Shown one piece after another: positions 8,640-17,521 of a DNA stretch of 64,000 nucleotides; the first letter of the stretch is position 1; every line of letters starts with the position of its first letter. The position numbers and the translations under genes are program-made. The notes beneath the pieces were generated by a model that was given only the letters and a program-made list of their open reading frames with translations, was not told the origin of the DNA and made no database searches. The stretch covers positions 1-64,000 of the forward strand of contig DGTC01000029.1 in NCBI GenBank assembly GCA_002394205.1. The letters run 5' to 3'. The stretch comes from Lachnospira sp. UBA4346. Its GTDB lineage: Bacteria; Bacillota; Clostridia; Lachnospirales; Lachnospiraceae.

Positions 8640-9301
8640 AATTAGCATATCCGAAAATAAATCATGTTATTGAAATTCATAAAAATCAGATAAATAGTAT
8701 CGTGATAGAAAATCCGTCTCTGATGTATCAATTTGTAGAAGATATGCGTCAGCAGGTTGATAAACAAGGAGGGAAGGCAGTTCTTTCCATAGAGGAAGAA
8801 CCTGTAGAAATATATAAATACTTAGAACTTATCACAGATGTATATCATATGGATTTGAATTCGAAAGCAGTAGTAACGAAGTTGACGGATTCATTGGGGA
8901 AAAAGGCAGTTGAACCAGAATATTATGAAAAAACAATGCAATTAATTTCGGATATGCAGCAATATATTAATGATTTGGTATGGGATATGGATACAGACGT
9001 ACAGTTTGGAGAAATATCTGCAAAACAAATTCTGAAAGCTGTAAATATTTCATTTGCAGATGTTGATTTGGGATTAGAAGAAAAAATTGTAGAATATTTA
9101 ACAATCCATCGTAAATTTTTGGGTAATAAATTATTTGTTTTTGTAAATGCACGCAGTTATATAAGCGGTGATTGTTTTGAAGCGTTGGCAGAGACACTAA
9201 TCGCACATGAATTTACAGTCCTTTTCATTGATAATAAGGAATATCCCAAAGTATCAGAGGAGAATCGATGGATTATTGATATTGATTTATGTGAATTTTA
9301 G
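8636..9301 (+). CDS. csn2: CRISPR-associated protein Csn2, subtype II-A
   Basis: A 221-aa Csn2-family protein, the marker gene of subtype II-A. The family forms a calcium-stabilised tetrameric ring that binds linear DNA ends during spacer acquisition with Cas1, Cas2 and Cas9. Identification rests on length, position after cas2 and the weak family pattern: the N-terminal strands around NQINSIVIENPSLMYQFVEDM and the C-terminal KLFVFVNARSYISGDCFEAL. It starts with TTG, overlapping the cas2 stop. The frame ends 68 bp before the first CRISPR repeat, and the likely array promoter overlaps its last codons. Confidence 0.88.
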   Translation: MKLAYPKINHVIEIHKNQINSIVIENPSLMYQFVEDMRQQVDKQGGKAVLSIEEEPVEIYKYLELITDVYHMDLNSKAVVTKLTDSLGKKAVEPEYYEKTMQLISDMQQYINDLVWDMDTDVQFGEISAKQILKAVNISFADVDLGLEEKIVEYLTIHRKFLGNKLFVFVNARSYISGDCFEALAETLIAHEFTVLFIDNKEYPKVSEENRWIIDIDLCEF

Positions 9302-9310
9302 TATTAGAAT
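9282..9310 (+). promoter_or_regulatory. Putative promoter for the CRISPR array, overlapping the csn2 3' end
   Basis: TTGATT (9282-9287), 17 bp, then TAGAAT (9305-9310): a plausible SigA promoter firing into the leader near 9317. It is the best candidate for pre-crRNA transcription, although read-through from the cas operon could also contribute. Confidence 0.5.
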
Positions 9311-9369
9311 AAAGAAAACCCCTATAGACAGGCATACCTTTCGGCAGAAAGGAAATTTCAAAATTTGAG
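9302..9369 (+). promoter_or_regulatory. CRISPR leader with II-A anchor motif
   Basis: A 68-bp leader lies between csn2 and the first repeat. It ends in AAATTTGAG directly against the repeat. ATTTGAG is the leader-anchoring sequence known from streptococcal type II-A loci, where Cas1-Cas2 docks for polarised integration. The leader also holds a CCTTTC-GGCA-GAAAGG hairpin and CCCTATAG (9320-9327), complementary to the repeat core CTATAGGG. Confidence 0.7.
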
Positions 9370-11439
9370 GTTTGAGAGCAGTGTAAATCTATAGGGTAAT
9401 CAAACTTAATACCTGTTTCTCTGCCGTAAGGCCCTGTTTGAGAGCAGTGTAAATCTATAGGGTAATCAAACAACATTGATTTAAGAGCAGCACAGCAGCA
9501 GGTTTGAGAGCAGTGTAAATCTATAGGGTAATCAAACAGTATTGACGTCATACAATTGAGGATTTACGTTTGAGAGCAGTGTAAATCTATAGGGTAATCA
9601 AACATAATCAGGAACAGTTTCACACCTGAATGTGTTTGAGAGCAGTGTAAATCTATAGGGTAATCAAACTCTACAAGTCCATCAACCGCTTTTGACAAGT
9701 TTGAGAGCAGTGTAAATCTATAGGGTAATCAAACGGTTAACCCAGCGCAAGAAAAGAGTATTGCGTTTGAGAGCAGTGTAAATCTATAGGGTAATCAAAC
9801 AACAGATTCGAGCTTGACAGTACGTTTTCGTTTGAGAGCAGTGTAAATCTATAGGGTAATCAAACCAATCGCCGGGGCTACGGGGGACGATTTCGGTTTG
9901 AGAGCAGTGTAAATCTATAGGGTAATCAAACTTTTTAAGGATTTTATGCGTTTGGATCAGGTTTGAGAGCAGTGTAAATCTATAGGGTAATCAAACTGGC
10001 TTTGTAAATAAGAAAACAGGCTACAGTTTGAGAGCAGTGTAAATCTATAGGGTAATCAAACGGGCGCGCTGATGAGTGCCCTAGGAGTACTGTTTGAGAG
10101 CAGTGTAAATCTATAGGGTAATCAAACTGGAATCCTTATATCTATTGGGGTACACGGTTTGAGAGCAGTGTAAATCTATAGGGTAATCAAACGCAAATGC
10201 AGAGTATGACACCACAATTCGAGTTTGAGAGCAGTGTAAATCTATAGGGTAATCAAACTGCCGTTCCTAGCATACTTACACCTGCTGGTTTGAGAGCAGT
10301 GTAAATCTATAGGGTAATCAAACAGTCAATTAGATAATTGTGTGTTGTATTATGTTTGAGAGCAGTGTAAATCTATAGGGTAATCAAACTCATATTCAGT
10401 TATCATTCCTTGAACTTCGTTTGAGAGCAGTGTAAATCTATAGGGTAATCAAACACAATAAAGAAGTAAATGCAGGTAAAGAAGGTTTGAGAGCAGTGTA
10501 AATCTATAGGGTAATCAAACTGATCGAGAGCACGAGACAGAGGACGATGAGGTTTGAGAGCAGTGTAAATCTATAGGGTAATCAAACCACCGCTACCGCC
10601 TTGGTTCTCCAAGTCTGGTTTGAGAGCAGTGTAAATCTATAGGGTAATCAAACTTGATACTGCCTTGATTAAAAGGTATTTAGTTTGAGAGCAGTGTAAA
10701 TCTATAGGGTAATCAAACTGCAAGTCTGCTCGTCGGTGTTCCTCCGTGTTTGAGAGCAGTGTAAATCTATAGGGTAATCAAACCTCATCTGTAATATTAG
10801 CCAGATCCTCGATGTTTGAGAGCAGTGTAAATCTATAGGGTAATCAAACAGAGTATATAAAAGGAAGCACTGCGATATAGTTTGAGAGCAGTGTAAATCT
10901 ATAGGGTAATCAAACTATCTGTCAACTTTGTAACTGTAGGTACTGTTTGAGAGCAGTGTAAATCTATAGGGTAATCAAACAGATGTAAAAGCAACATTGT
11001 ATTGCTACAAGTTTGAGAGCAGTGTAAATCTATAGGGTAATCAAACAGTAGATTTCGTGACATCTATAGAGATATTGTTTGAGAGCAGTGTAAATCTATA
11101 GGGTAATCAAACTAAATTTCTGCGAGGGGATGGTTATATTGGTTTGAGAGCAGTGTAAATCTATAGGGTAATCAAACACCAGTACCGCAATTGGTGAAGC
11201 AATGCTGTTTGAGAGCAGTGTAAATCTATAGGGTAATCAAACCGCAGTTGGATGAGGTCATTGCACGATCCGGTTTGAGAGCAGTGTAAATCTATAGGGT
11301 AATCAAACCAAGCGTCCTGTGTCGTTATATGTCAATCGGTTTGAGAGCAGTGTAAATCTATAGGGTAATCAAACTGTTTGGAAGAAATACGGCAGCAAGA
11401 AAGGTTTGAGAGCAGTGTAAATTTATAGGGTAATTGTTA
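9370..11439 (+). CRISPR. CRISPR array, 32 repeats and 31 spacers
   Basis: A 36-bp repeat begins GTTTGAGAGCAGTGTAAATC and ends TATAGGGTAATCAAAC. Starts are at 9370, 9436, 9502, 9568, 9634, 9699, 9765 and so on to 11404, with spacers of 29-31 bp (mostly 29 or 30). All repeats read as identical except the last (11404-11439), which has a C-to-T change and a degenerate 3' end (TAATTGTTA). This marks the leader-distal end and confirms left-to-right polarity. Spacers are all different. The repeat interior matches the anti-repeat of the tracrRNA at 3292-3310. I could not identify protospacers by eye. Confidence 0.99.
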
Positions 11440-11573
11440 TGATATAACATAATTGGTCAAAAATGATAACAAAGAAAATATAAAAAAGGAGAATATTTAA
11501 AAGGCAAAAGAAAATCACTAACATGCGCGTTAGTTTCTGAATACACTAAAATGAACAAAAATCTGGAGCACAT

Positions 11574-12437
11574 ATGCAGGTAGGCGTGGCGGTTATTGAT
11601 ACCGGAATATACAGGCATCGGGATTTTGGAAATCGGATTGTTGGGTTTTATGATGTGATTCATGGACGGAAGGTACCATATGATGACAGTGGACATGGAA
11701 CACATGTGAGTGGAATTATTGCCGGAAATGGAGCAGCTTCAAATGGGAAATATAGAGGAGTGGCACCGGAAGCTGCAATTATAGGCGTAAAAGCTCTTGA
11801 TGAGGACGGAAATGGAAAAATAACGGATGTAATCGATGGATTATCGTGGATTTTGAAAAATTGCCAAAAATATAACATTCGTGTAGTGAACATTTCATTT
11901 GGAACAACAACAGACGTTATGGAAGAGAAAGATTATGCATTATTACATGCAGTCGAAGAAGTATGGGATGCAGGAATTGTTGTTGTAGCAGCAGCAGGAA
12001 ATAATGGTCCGAATGTACAGAGTGTGACTACACCAGGAATATGCAGGAAGATTATTACGGTCGGGGCTTATGATGATGCAACCCGAAATCAGAATATAAA
12101 AATGGGAAAAGACAATAAAAAATTGGCAAAAAAAGCACCTTTTTTTTCTGGAAGAGGGCCTACGTGTCAGTGCATTATGAAACCGGAAGTTGTTGTTGCA
12201 GGTTCAAATCTGGTTGCATGTGCAAATAAACGGGATGTCTATACAATGAAGAGTGGAACATCCATGGCAACACCGGTTGTTTCCGGAGCCATTGCAAGAT
12301 ATTTAGAAAATCATGAAGCAATGACACCCAAAGAAATAAAACTTAGACTTAAGAAATTTTGTCATGAAATGAACGGACCAAAGAACCAACAGGGCTGGGG
12401 GATGCTTAATATTTACCAATTTGTGACATCTGAATAA
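11574..12437 (+). CDS. S8 family (subtilisin-like) serine peptidase, N-terminally shortened
   Basis: A 287-aa subtilase with a complete catalytic triad: Asp in VAVIDTGIYRH, His in DSGHGTHVSGI and Ser in SGTSMATPVVSG, plus the oxyanion Asn in AAAGNNGPN. There is no signal peptide or propeptide, so it would be cytoplasmic if made. The frame opens directly at the first catalytic strand, lacking the N-terminal helix usual in subtilases. Just upstream, ATG at 11551 opens a different frame reading MNKNLEHICR and then a stop, which resembles the missing N-terminal segment. An out-of-frame deletion near 11580 would explain both. CTGGAG upstream of ATG 11574 could still drive the shortened form. It lies 134 bp after the CRISPR array. 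Confidence 0.85.
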   Translation: MQVGVAVIDTGIYRHRDFGNRIVGFYDVIHGRKVPYDDSGHGTHVSGIIAGNGAASNGKYRGVAPEAAIIGVKALDEDGNGKITDVIDGLSWILKNCQKYNIRVVNISFGTTTDVMEEKDYALLHAVEEVWDAGIVVVAAAGNNGPNVQSVTTPGICRKIITVGAYDDATRNQNIKMGKDNKKLAKKAPFFSGRGPTCQCIMKPEVVVAGSNLVACANKRDVYTMKSGTSMATPVVSGAIARYLENHEAMTPKEIKLRLKKFCHEMNGPKNQQGWGMLNIYQFVTSE

Positions 12438-12486
12438 GACATAAGAACTATTTTATGACAAATAAAACATATTTTGTGCGAAAATG

Positions 12487-12515
12487 TTTCAAAGCAATAA
12501 TATATGTGCTATATT
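12487..12515 (+). promoter_or_regulatory. Putative promoter of the TIR-like gene
   Basis: TTTCAA (12487-12492), 17 bp, TATATT (12510-12515). The -10 context ATGTGCTATAT.CTTTC closely resembles that of the LCP gene promoter at 13345. Confidence 0.45.
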
Positions 12516-12560
12516 CTTTCTATGTGATATATCGCAAAGATAAATATATAGGAGGGCGGC

Positions 12561-13286
12561 ATGTATATATGTCATTCAATGAAAAATGGAAAATATGATT
12601 ATGAGGAGATTCTGTGTCACTTAGAGGAATGGGGGATTCCAGTAAGTAATCGAACAGAATGTGAAGAGGTTCATGATGAGAATCTATATGCGCTTCATAA
12701 GAGGATTCAACAGGAAAAATATGTAGTAGTAGCATTATCTGAGGCACTTGTTACGGACATTTCCGTACTTGCAGATTTAGAATGTATCAGAAAATTGTTT
12801 GAAGAAAAACAGATAAAGGTATTTACATTTATTAAAGGAATTATGCCAACAATTCTACCGAAAAGATTGGAGTGGATTAAAGATACGGTTATTTTGCAGG
12901 CAGATACCGTTATGAAAATGCATGAAGCGGTATATCGTATTGTTTTGGAATATACTGCCAATCAGATTGGGGCATACAGAAATTGTATGAAACAGAATGT
13001 TTGGAAAAAATTAGAAGAACATGGGTTATTAGAAGACGATTATTTGCTTAGAATGAAAAATGCATATAAAAATGTTGTTGAGCAGGATTACGAAACACAG
13101 ATTACGCTTTTATTTGGGGTGTATCATTATTTATCAAATCACCTTCATACAAAAGATAAAATATCTGAAAAATGTATGGATAATCTGTTTTCCTATATTG
13201 GAATGTGTATGCCATTTTGTACCACACAGGTTCAGATTGCACAGCATTGCATTTTGATGATGATGCACAATGTGCAGATTACATAA
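12561..13286 (+). CDS. Small TIR-like domain protein
   Basis: A 241-aa protein whose first 120 residues follow the TIR pattern. Strand A is MYICHSMKNG, helix A EEILCHLEEWGI, and strand B PVSNRTEC. Helix B is NLYALHKRIQ, strand C KYVVVALSEALV, then a helix with LADLECI and strand D KVFTFIKG. E74 in LADLEC occupies the position of the catalytic Glu of NAD-cleaving TIR domains, but I cannot confirm activity by eye. The remaining 120 residues are helical and unrecognised. Such proteins can act in immunity, but this one has no visible partner gene. It has its own promoter and a good Shine-Dalgarno (AGGAGGGCGGC). The TIR call is by pattern only. Confidence 0.6.
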   Translation: MYICHSMKNGKYDYEEILCHLEEWGIPVSNRTECEEVHDENLYALHKRIQQEKYVVVALSEALVTDISVLADLECIRKLFEEKQIKVFTFIKGIMPTILPKRLEWIKDTVILQADTVMKMHEAVYRIVLEYTANQIGAYRNCMKQNVWKKLEEHGLLEDDYLLRMKNAYKNVVEQDYETQITLLFGVYHYLSNHLHTKDKISEKCMDNLFSYIGMCMPFCTTQVQIAQHCILMMMHNVQIT

Positions 13287-13344
13287 AAAAAGATATGTTT
13301 TTTATATAGAATGCATATGAATTTTAAATGAGTAACAATATGTT

Positions 13345-13373
13345 TTGCATTTTATTGGTGTATGTGCTATACT
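13345..13373 (+). promoter_or_regulatory. SigA promoter of the LCP gene
   Basis: TTGCAT (13345-13350), 17 bp, TATACT (13368-13373), 33 bp before the LCP start codon. Confidence 0.65.
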
Positions 13374-13405
13374 TTCTTTCGTATTTCTGAAAAAGGAGTA
13401 GTAAT

Positions 13406-14908
13406 ATGTCAAACGATAAGAAAAATAGTAACAAAAGAAAGAAAATAATGCGCTATGTCGGATTGGGAATGGCAGCATTAGAGCTTGTTGCAGCAATTGT
13501 GTTTGCCGGCATGATTTTCTGGTTGAATATGCTTCCGGATAAGTATGTCATTGGCGGATGTGTTGTACTTGCATTAATTACTGCATTTATTATCTATACA
13601 CAGTTTACGAGAGTACACTGGGTGGGTAAGATGTTAGCAGTATTATTATCTGTTATTTTGATTTTGGGCGATGTATACATTTACCAGGCAAAGGGAACGA
13701 TTAGTTCAGTAACGGATAACACAAAGAAAGATGTTGTATCGGTATACGTATTGAAGGATGATCCGGCAAAGACAATCGGCGATGCGGCAGATTATAAGTT
13801 TGGATATCACAGTGTGCTTGATAAAGCAACAACAGAGGAGACAATTGCAGAGATTAACAAAGGTCTGGACAAGTCGATTGCGACACAGACGTACACAGAT
13901 TTCACAAAGTTAGTAGATGCATTGTATAATAAGGAAGTTGGAGCAATTATTGTAAAAGATTCTTATATAGCAACACTTGAAGAATCACATCCGACATTTG
14001 TTGCAGATACAAGAGTAATCGACAATAAGACATTTGAAACAGAAATTAAGAAACCGGTCATTACGAAGAATACGTTGACAGATACGTTTACAATTTATTT
14101 ATCAGGTAATGATGAAGTTGGTGATTTGAATCAGGCTGGTCGAAGCGATGTAAATATTCTCATCGAAGTAAATCCAAAAACAAAGCAGATTCTCTTGATT
14201 AACACACCAAGAGACTATTATGTAAATGTTAATTCTTTAACATCAGGTATTGGTAAAGACAAGCTGACACATGCAGGAAACTTCGGTGTAGATGCATCTA
14301 TGGCAACAGTGAGCGGATTGTATAAAAATTGGGATATTGATTATTTCGTTCGTGTAAACTTTACGGGTGTTGAAGCGATTGTGGATGCATTAGGCGGTAT
14401 TACCGTTAATTCAGAACTTGATTTCTACACAAGTCCTGATACAAGTGATGTGAAGTTCCATTTCACAGAAGGCAAGAATGAAGTAAACGGTAAGGCAGCG
14501 TTGGCATTCTGTAGAGAACGTCAGTCAATTGCCGGTGGAGATAACCAGCGTGGTAAGAATCAGATGATTGCCATTCAGGGTATTGTAGATAAGGTTGCTT
14601 CTCCTTCTATTCTGTACAATTATTCATCTGTACTGAATTCAGTGAAGTCAATGTTCCAGACCAGTTTGGATGATGATGATATTGCAAGTATGGTAAAACT
14701 TACAATGGAAGGTGAACCATGGAATGTTCAGTCATATGCAGTAGACGGTGTTGGTGACTATGATGGTTCATATTTCTTTGGTTACACATATATGTATGTT
14801 ATGAGACCGAACCAGAGTGCAGTTGATACAGCATGCAAATTGATGCAGAAAATCAAAGATGGTGAAATATTTGATGTTGACGAATATGTAAATGGTGGTG
14901 CAGAATAA
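13406..14908 (+). CDS. LytR-CpsA-Psr (LCP) family cell-wall ligase
   Basis: A 500-aa membrane-anchored LCP protein. These enzymes transfer undecaprenyl-linked teichoic acids or polysaccharides to peptidoglycan on the outer membrane face. Three hydrophobic segments lie near residues 14-36, 45-67 and 75-94, followed by an extracellular domain. LCP hallmarks are SDVNILIEVNPKTKQILLINTPRDYYV, the central GVEAIVDALGGI and NGKAALAFCRERQ. The extra region at about residues 100-210, before the LCP domain, is common in clostridial members. The gene is monocistronic, with a promoter at 13345 and a terminator at 14978. Confidence 0.92.
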   Translation: MSNDKKNSNKRKKIMRYVGLGMAALELVAAIVFAGMIFWLNMLPDKYVIGGCVVLALITAFIIYTQFTRVHWVGKMLAVLLSVILILGDVYIYQAKGTISSVTDNTKKDVVSVYVLKDDPAKTIGDAADYKFGYHSVLDKATTEETIAEINKGLDKSIATQTYTDFTKLVDALYNKEVGAIIVKDSYIATLEESHPTFVADTRVIDNKTFETEIKKPVITKNTLTDTFTIYLSGNDEVGDLNQAGRSDVNILIEVNPKTKQILLINTPRDYYVNVNSLTSGIGKDKLTHAGNFGVDASMATVSGLYKNWDIDYFVRVNFTGVEAIVDALGGITVNSELDFYTSPDTSDVKFHFTEGKNEVNGKAALAFCRERQSIAGGDNQRGKNQMIAIQGIVDKVASPSILYNYSSVLNSVKSMFQTSLDDDDIASMVKLTMEGEPWNVQSYAVDGVGDYDGSYFFGYTYMYVMRPNQSAVDTACKLMQKIKDGEIFDVDEYVNGGAE

Positions 14909-14977
14909 GCATTTATATTGACAGTTTTGTTGATAAAGTTACAGAAAATATTTAAAATTACGACAATATGACGAAAA

Positions 14978-15022
14978 GACAATAGAGAGTTTTCAAATGA
15001 AGACTTTCTATTGTTTTTTTTT
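14978..15022 (+). terminator. Terminator after the LCP gene
   Basis: CAATAGAGAGT and ACTTTCTATTG form an interrupted stem followed by a run of eight or more T. Confidence 0.8.
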
Positions 15023-15101
15023 GACAAATGCGTTATAGTAATAAGGACTGTAAAAACAGGGATTGAAAGAATAAGAATAGCCGTAAGAATGGAGAGAAGA
15101 T

Positions 15102-16739
15102 ATGATTAGTGCAAATAATGTAACGCTTCGAATTGGTAAGAAAGCTCTATTTGAAGATGTTAATATTAAGTTTACAGAAGGTAACTGTTATGGTTTGATT
15201 GGTGCAAATGGTGCAGGTAAGTCAACATTTTTAAAGATTTTAACAGGTCAGATTGAACCAAGTAAGGGCGATGTGAGTATTACACCAGGTCAGAGATTAT
15301 CATTCTTAGAGCAGGATCACTTCAAATATGATGATTATACAGTATTAGATACTGTTATGATGGGGAATGCCCGTTTATATGAAATCATGAAAGAAAAAGA
15401 AGCAATTTATGCGAAGGAAGATTTCACGGAAGAAGATGGTAACAAGGCAAGTGAATTAGAAGCAGAATTCGCAGATATGAATGGTTGGGAAGCAGAGACG
15501 GATGCAGCTCAGTTATTAAATGGTTTGGGAATTATGACAGATTTACACTACAAGATGATGAATGAATTAAATGGTAGTGAAAAGGTTAAAGTATTGCTTG
15601 CGAAAGCATTATTTGGTAATCCGGATATTCTTTTATTAGATGAGCCTACAAACCATTTGGATTTGGATGCGATTGCATGGTTAGAAGAGTTCCTGATTAA
15701 TTTTGATAATACGGTTATCGTTGTATCTCATGACCGTTATTTCCTTAACAAAGTATGTACACAGATTGCAGATATTGATTATGCGAAGATTCAGCTTTAT
15801 GCAGGTAACTATGATTTCTGGTATGAGTCAAGCCAGTTGCTTGTAAAGCAGATGAAGGAAGCAAATAAGAAGAAGGAAGAAAAGATTAAGGAATTACAGG
15901 AATTCATCCAAAGATTCTCAGCAAATGCGTCAAAGTCTAAGCAGGCTACTTCAAGAAAGAGAGCATTAGAGAAGATTGAATTAGATGATATTCGTCCTTC
16001 AAGCAGAAAATATCCATATATTGATTTCCGTCCGGAACGTGAAATTGGTAATGAAGTTCTTCAGGTAGAAGGTATTTCTAAGACAATTGATGGTGTGAAA
16101 GTATTAGATAATATTTCATTTATTGTGAATCACGATGATAAGATTGCTTTTGTTGGTTCAAATGAACTCGCAACAACAACATTATTCCGTATCTTAATGG
16201 GTGAAATTGAACCGGATGAAGGTACATTTAAGTGGGGAATTACCACTTCTACAGCATATTTCCCTAAGGATAGTGCAGCAGAGTTTAATCGTGAAGATAC
16301 AATCGTAGAATGGTTGACACAGTATTCACCGGATCCAGATCCGACATATGTTCGTGGATTCTTAGGAAGAATGTTATTTGCCGGTGATGACGGTGTAAAG
16401 AAGGTTAAGGTATTATCAGGTGGTGAAAAGGTACGTTGTCTGATTTCTAAGATGATGATTATGGGAGCAAATGTACTTGTATTTGATGATCCTACAAACC
16501 ACTTAGATATGGAATCTATTACTGCATTGAATAACGGATTGATTAAGTTCAAGGGTGTTTCACTCTTTACATCACATGATCATCAGTTTATTCAGACAAC
16601 AGCGAACCGTATTATGGAAATCGTTCCAAGCGGTCAGCTTATTGATAAGATTACAACATATGATGAATACTTAGAGAGTGATGAAATGGCTAGAAAGCGT
16701 CAGGGATTTGCTGAAGCAGAAGCGGATGATGAAGATTAA
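15102..16739 (+). CDS. ABC-F family ATPase with a degenerate second nucleotide site
   Basis: A soluble tandem-ABC protein of 545 aa, YbiT/YkpA-like in length and order. ABC-F proteins act at the ribosomal E site or in translation quality control and have no membrane domain. The first domain has a good Walker A (GANGAGKST) and Walker B (LLLDEPTNHLD), but a signature LNGSEK in place of LSGGE. The second domain lacks a proper Walker A: the loop reads GSNELATTTL with no Lys. Its Walker B is VFDDPTNHLD, with Asp in place of the catalytic Glu, although its LSGGEK signature is intact. So site composition is asymmetric. The linker is lysine-rich and helical. The start ATG follows GGAGAGAAGAT. Confidence 0.88.
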   Translation: MISANNVTLRIGKKALFEDVNIKFTEGNCYGLIGANGAGKSTFLKILTGQIEPSKGDVSITPGQRLSFLEQDHFKYDDYTVLDTVMMGNARLYEIMKEKEAIYAKEDFTEEDGNKASELEAEFADMNGWEAETDAAQLLNGLGIMTDLHYKMMNELNGSEKVKVLLAKALFGNPDILLLDEPTNHLDLDAIAWLEEFLINFDNTVIVVSHDRYFLNKVCTQIADIDYAKIQLYAGNYDFWYESSQLLVKQMKEANKKKEEKIKELQEFIQRFSANASKSKQATSRKRALEKIELDDIRPSSRKYPYIDFRPEREIGNEVLQVEGISKTIDGVKVLDNISFIVNHDDKIAFVGSNELATTTLFRILMGEIEPDEGTFKWGITTSTAYFPKDSAAEFNREDTIVEWLTQYSPDPDPTYVRGFLGRMLFAGDDGVKKVKVLSGGEKVRCLISKMMIMGANVLVFDDPTNHLDMESITALNNGLIKFKGVSLFTSHDHQFIQTTANRIMEIVPSGQLIDKITTYDEYLESDEMARKRQGFAEAEADDED

Positions 16740-16963
16740 TTTATAATTTTTAAAAGACTTACTGTAGCTTGTATATAGAATCAGATAGAATTCTGGTTTG
16801 GTAAATGTACTTGCTATGGTAAGTTTTTATTTTATGAGTATAATTTGTTATTAAAGTAAAATTTTGTGACTGCACATACATTTACAAAATATTATCTAAG
16901 ATAATATCAAAGCAGGAGAAGAATTTAATATTAAGAAACGTGCAGAAAGGAGATAGAATCACG

Positions 16964-17386
16964 ATGAAGAAGATGCAGTACAGACATTTGGTACAATATT
17001 ACGAAACGGATCAGATGGGGATTGTTCATCATTCAAATTATATCCGTTGGTTTGAAGAGGCAAGAACGGATTTTCTAAAAAAAATAGGATTCGGATATAA
17101 AGAATTAGAGGAAAAAGGTGTTATTAGTCCGGTATTATCGGTGGAGTGCGAATATAAACAAATGACACATTATGATGAAGAAGTAATTATTGAATCGTGT
17201 GTAGAATCTTTTAATGGTGTGAAGTTATTTATGGCATACACGGTAACGGGGGCTGAGGATGGTGTTCTGCGTGCACAGGGAAGAACAAGCCATTGTTTTT
17301 TGGATGCAAATGGAAGACCGATACGGTTAAAAAAAGAGCAGCCGGAATTTTATGAGTGTCTGATGAAAATGTGTCAGGCAGAATGA
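16964..17386 (+). CDS. Acyl-CoA thioesterase, 4HBT (YbgC/FadM) family
   Basis: A hot-dog-fold thioesterase of 140 aa. The family signature QYYETDQMGIVHHSNYIRWFEEART is split around the catalytic Asp (ETDQMG), as in 4-hydroxybenzoyl-CoA thioesterase and YbgC. Substrate is not predictable. I chose ATG at 16964 because AAAGGAGAT lies ten bases upstream. A GTG at 16940 is in frame but would place the Shine-Dalgarno inside the gene. It is a single gene, convergent with dut. Confidence 0.88.
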   Translation: MKKMQYRHLVQYYETDQMGIVHHSNYIRWFEEARTDFLKKIGFGYKELEEKGVISPVLSVECEYKQMTHYDEEVIIESCVESFNGVKLFMAYTVTGAEDGVLRAQGRTSHCFLDANGRPIRLKKEQPEFYECLMKMCQAE

Positions 17387-17428
17387 AGCATGGATTAAAA
17401 TAAAAAAGACAATATAGTTTTAATATGA

Positions 17429-17500
17429 AAATACTCCGCAGAAATGTGAGATATGAAATCTAATCGTAGACAACATATCTGAATCCTGCGGAGTATTTTT
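17429..17500. terminator. Bidirectional terminator between the thioesterase gene and dut
   Basis: AATACTCCGCAG and CTGCGGAGTATT form a 12-bp perfect stem, with an inner AGATATG/CATATCT stem. A-rich and T-rich flanks serve both strands. Confidence 0.75.
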
Positions 17501-17521
17501 AAGTTGTTATATGTAGAAAAA

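Noticed and set aside
9273..9551. 92-codon minus-strand ORF with internal repeats
   Set aside because: The repeated peptide is simply the translated CRISPR repeat. It is a by-product of the array.
16740..16963. Possible small RNA or riboswitch upstream of the thioesterase
   Set aside because: The region has only short imperfect hairpins and no recognisable aptamer.
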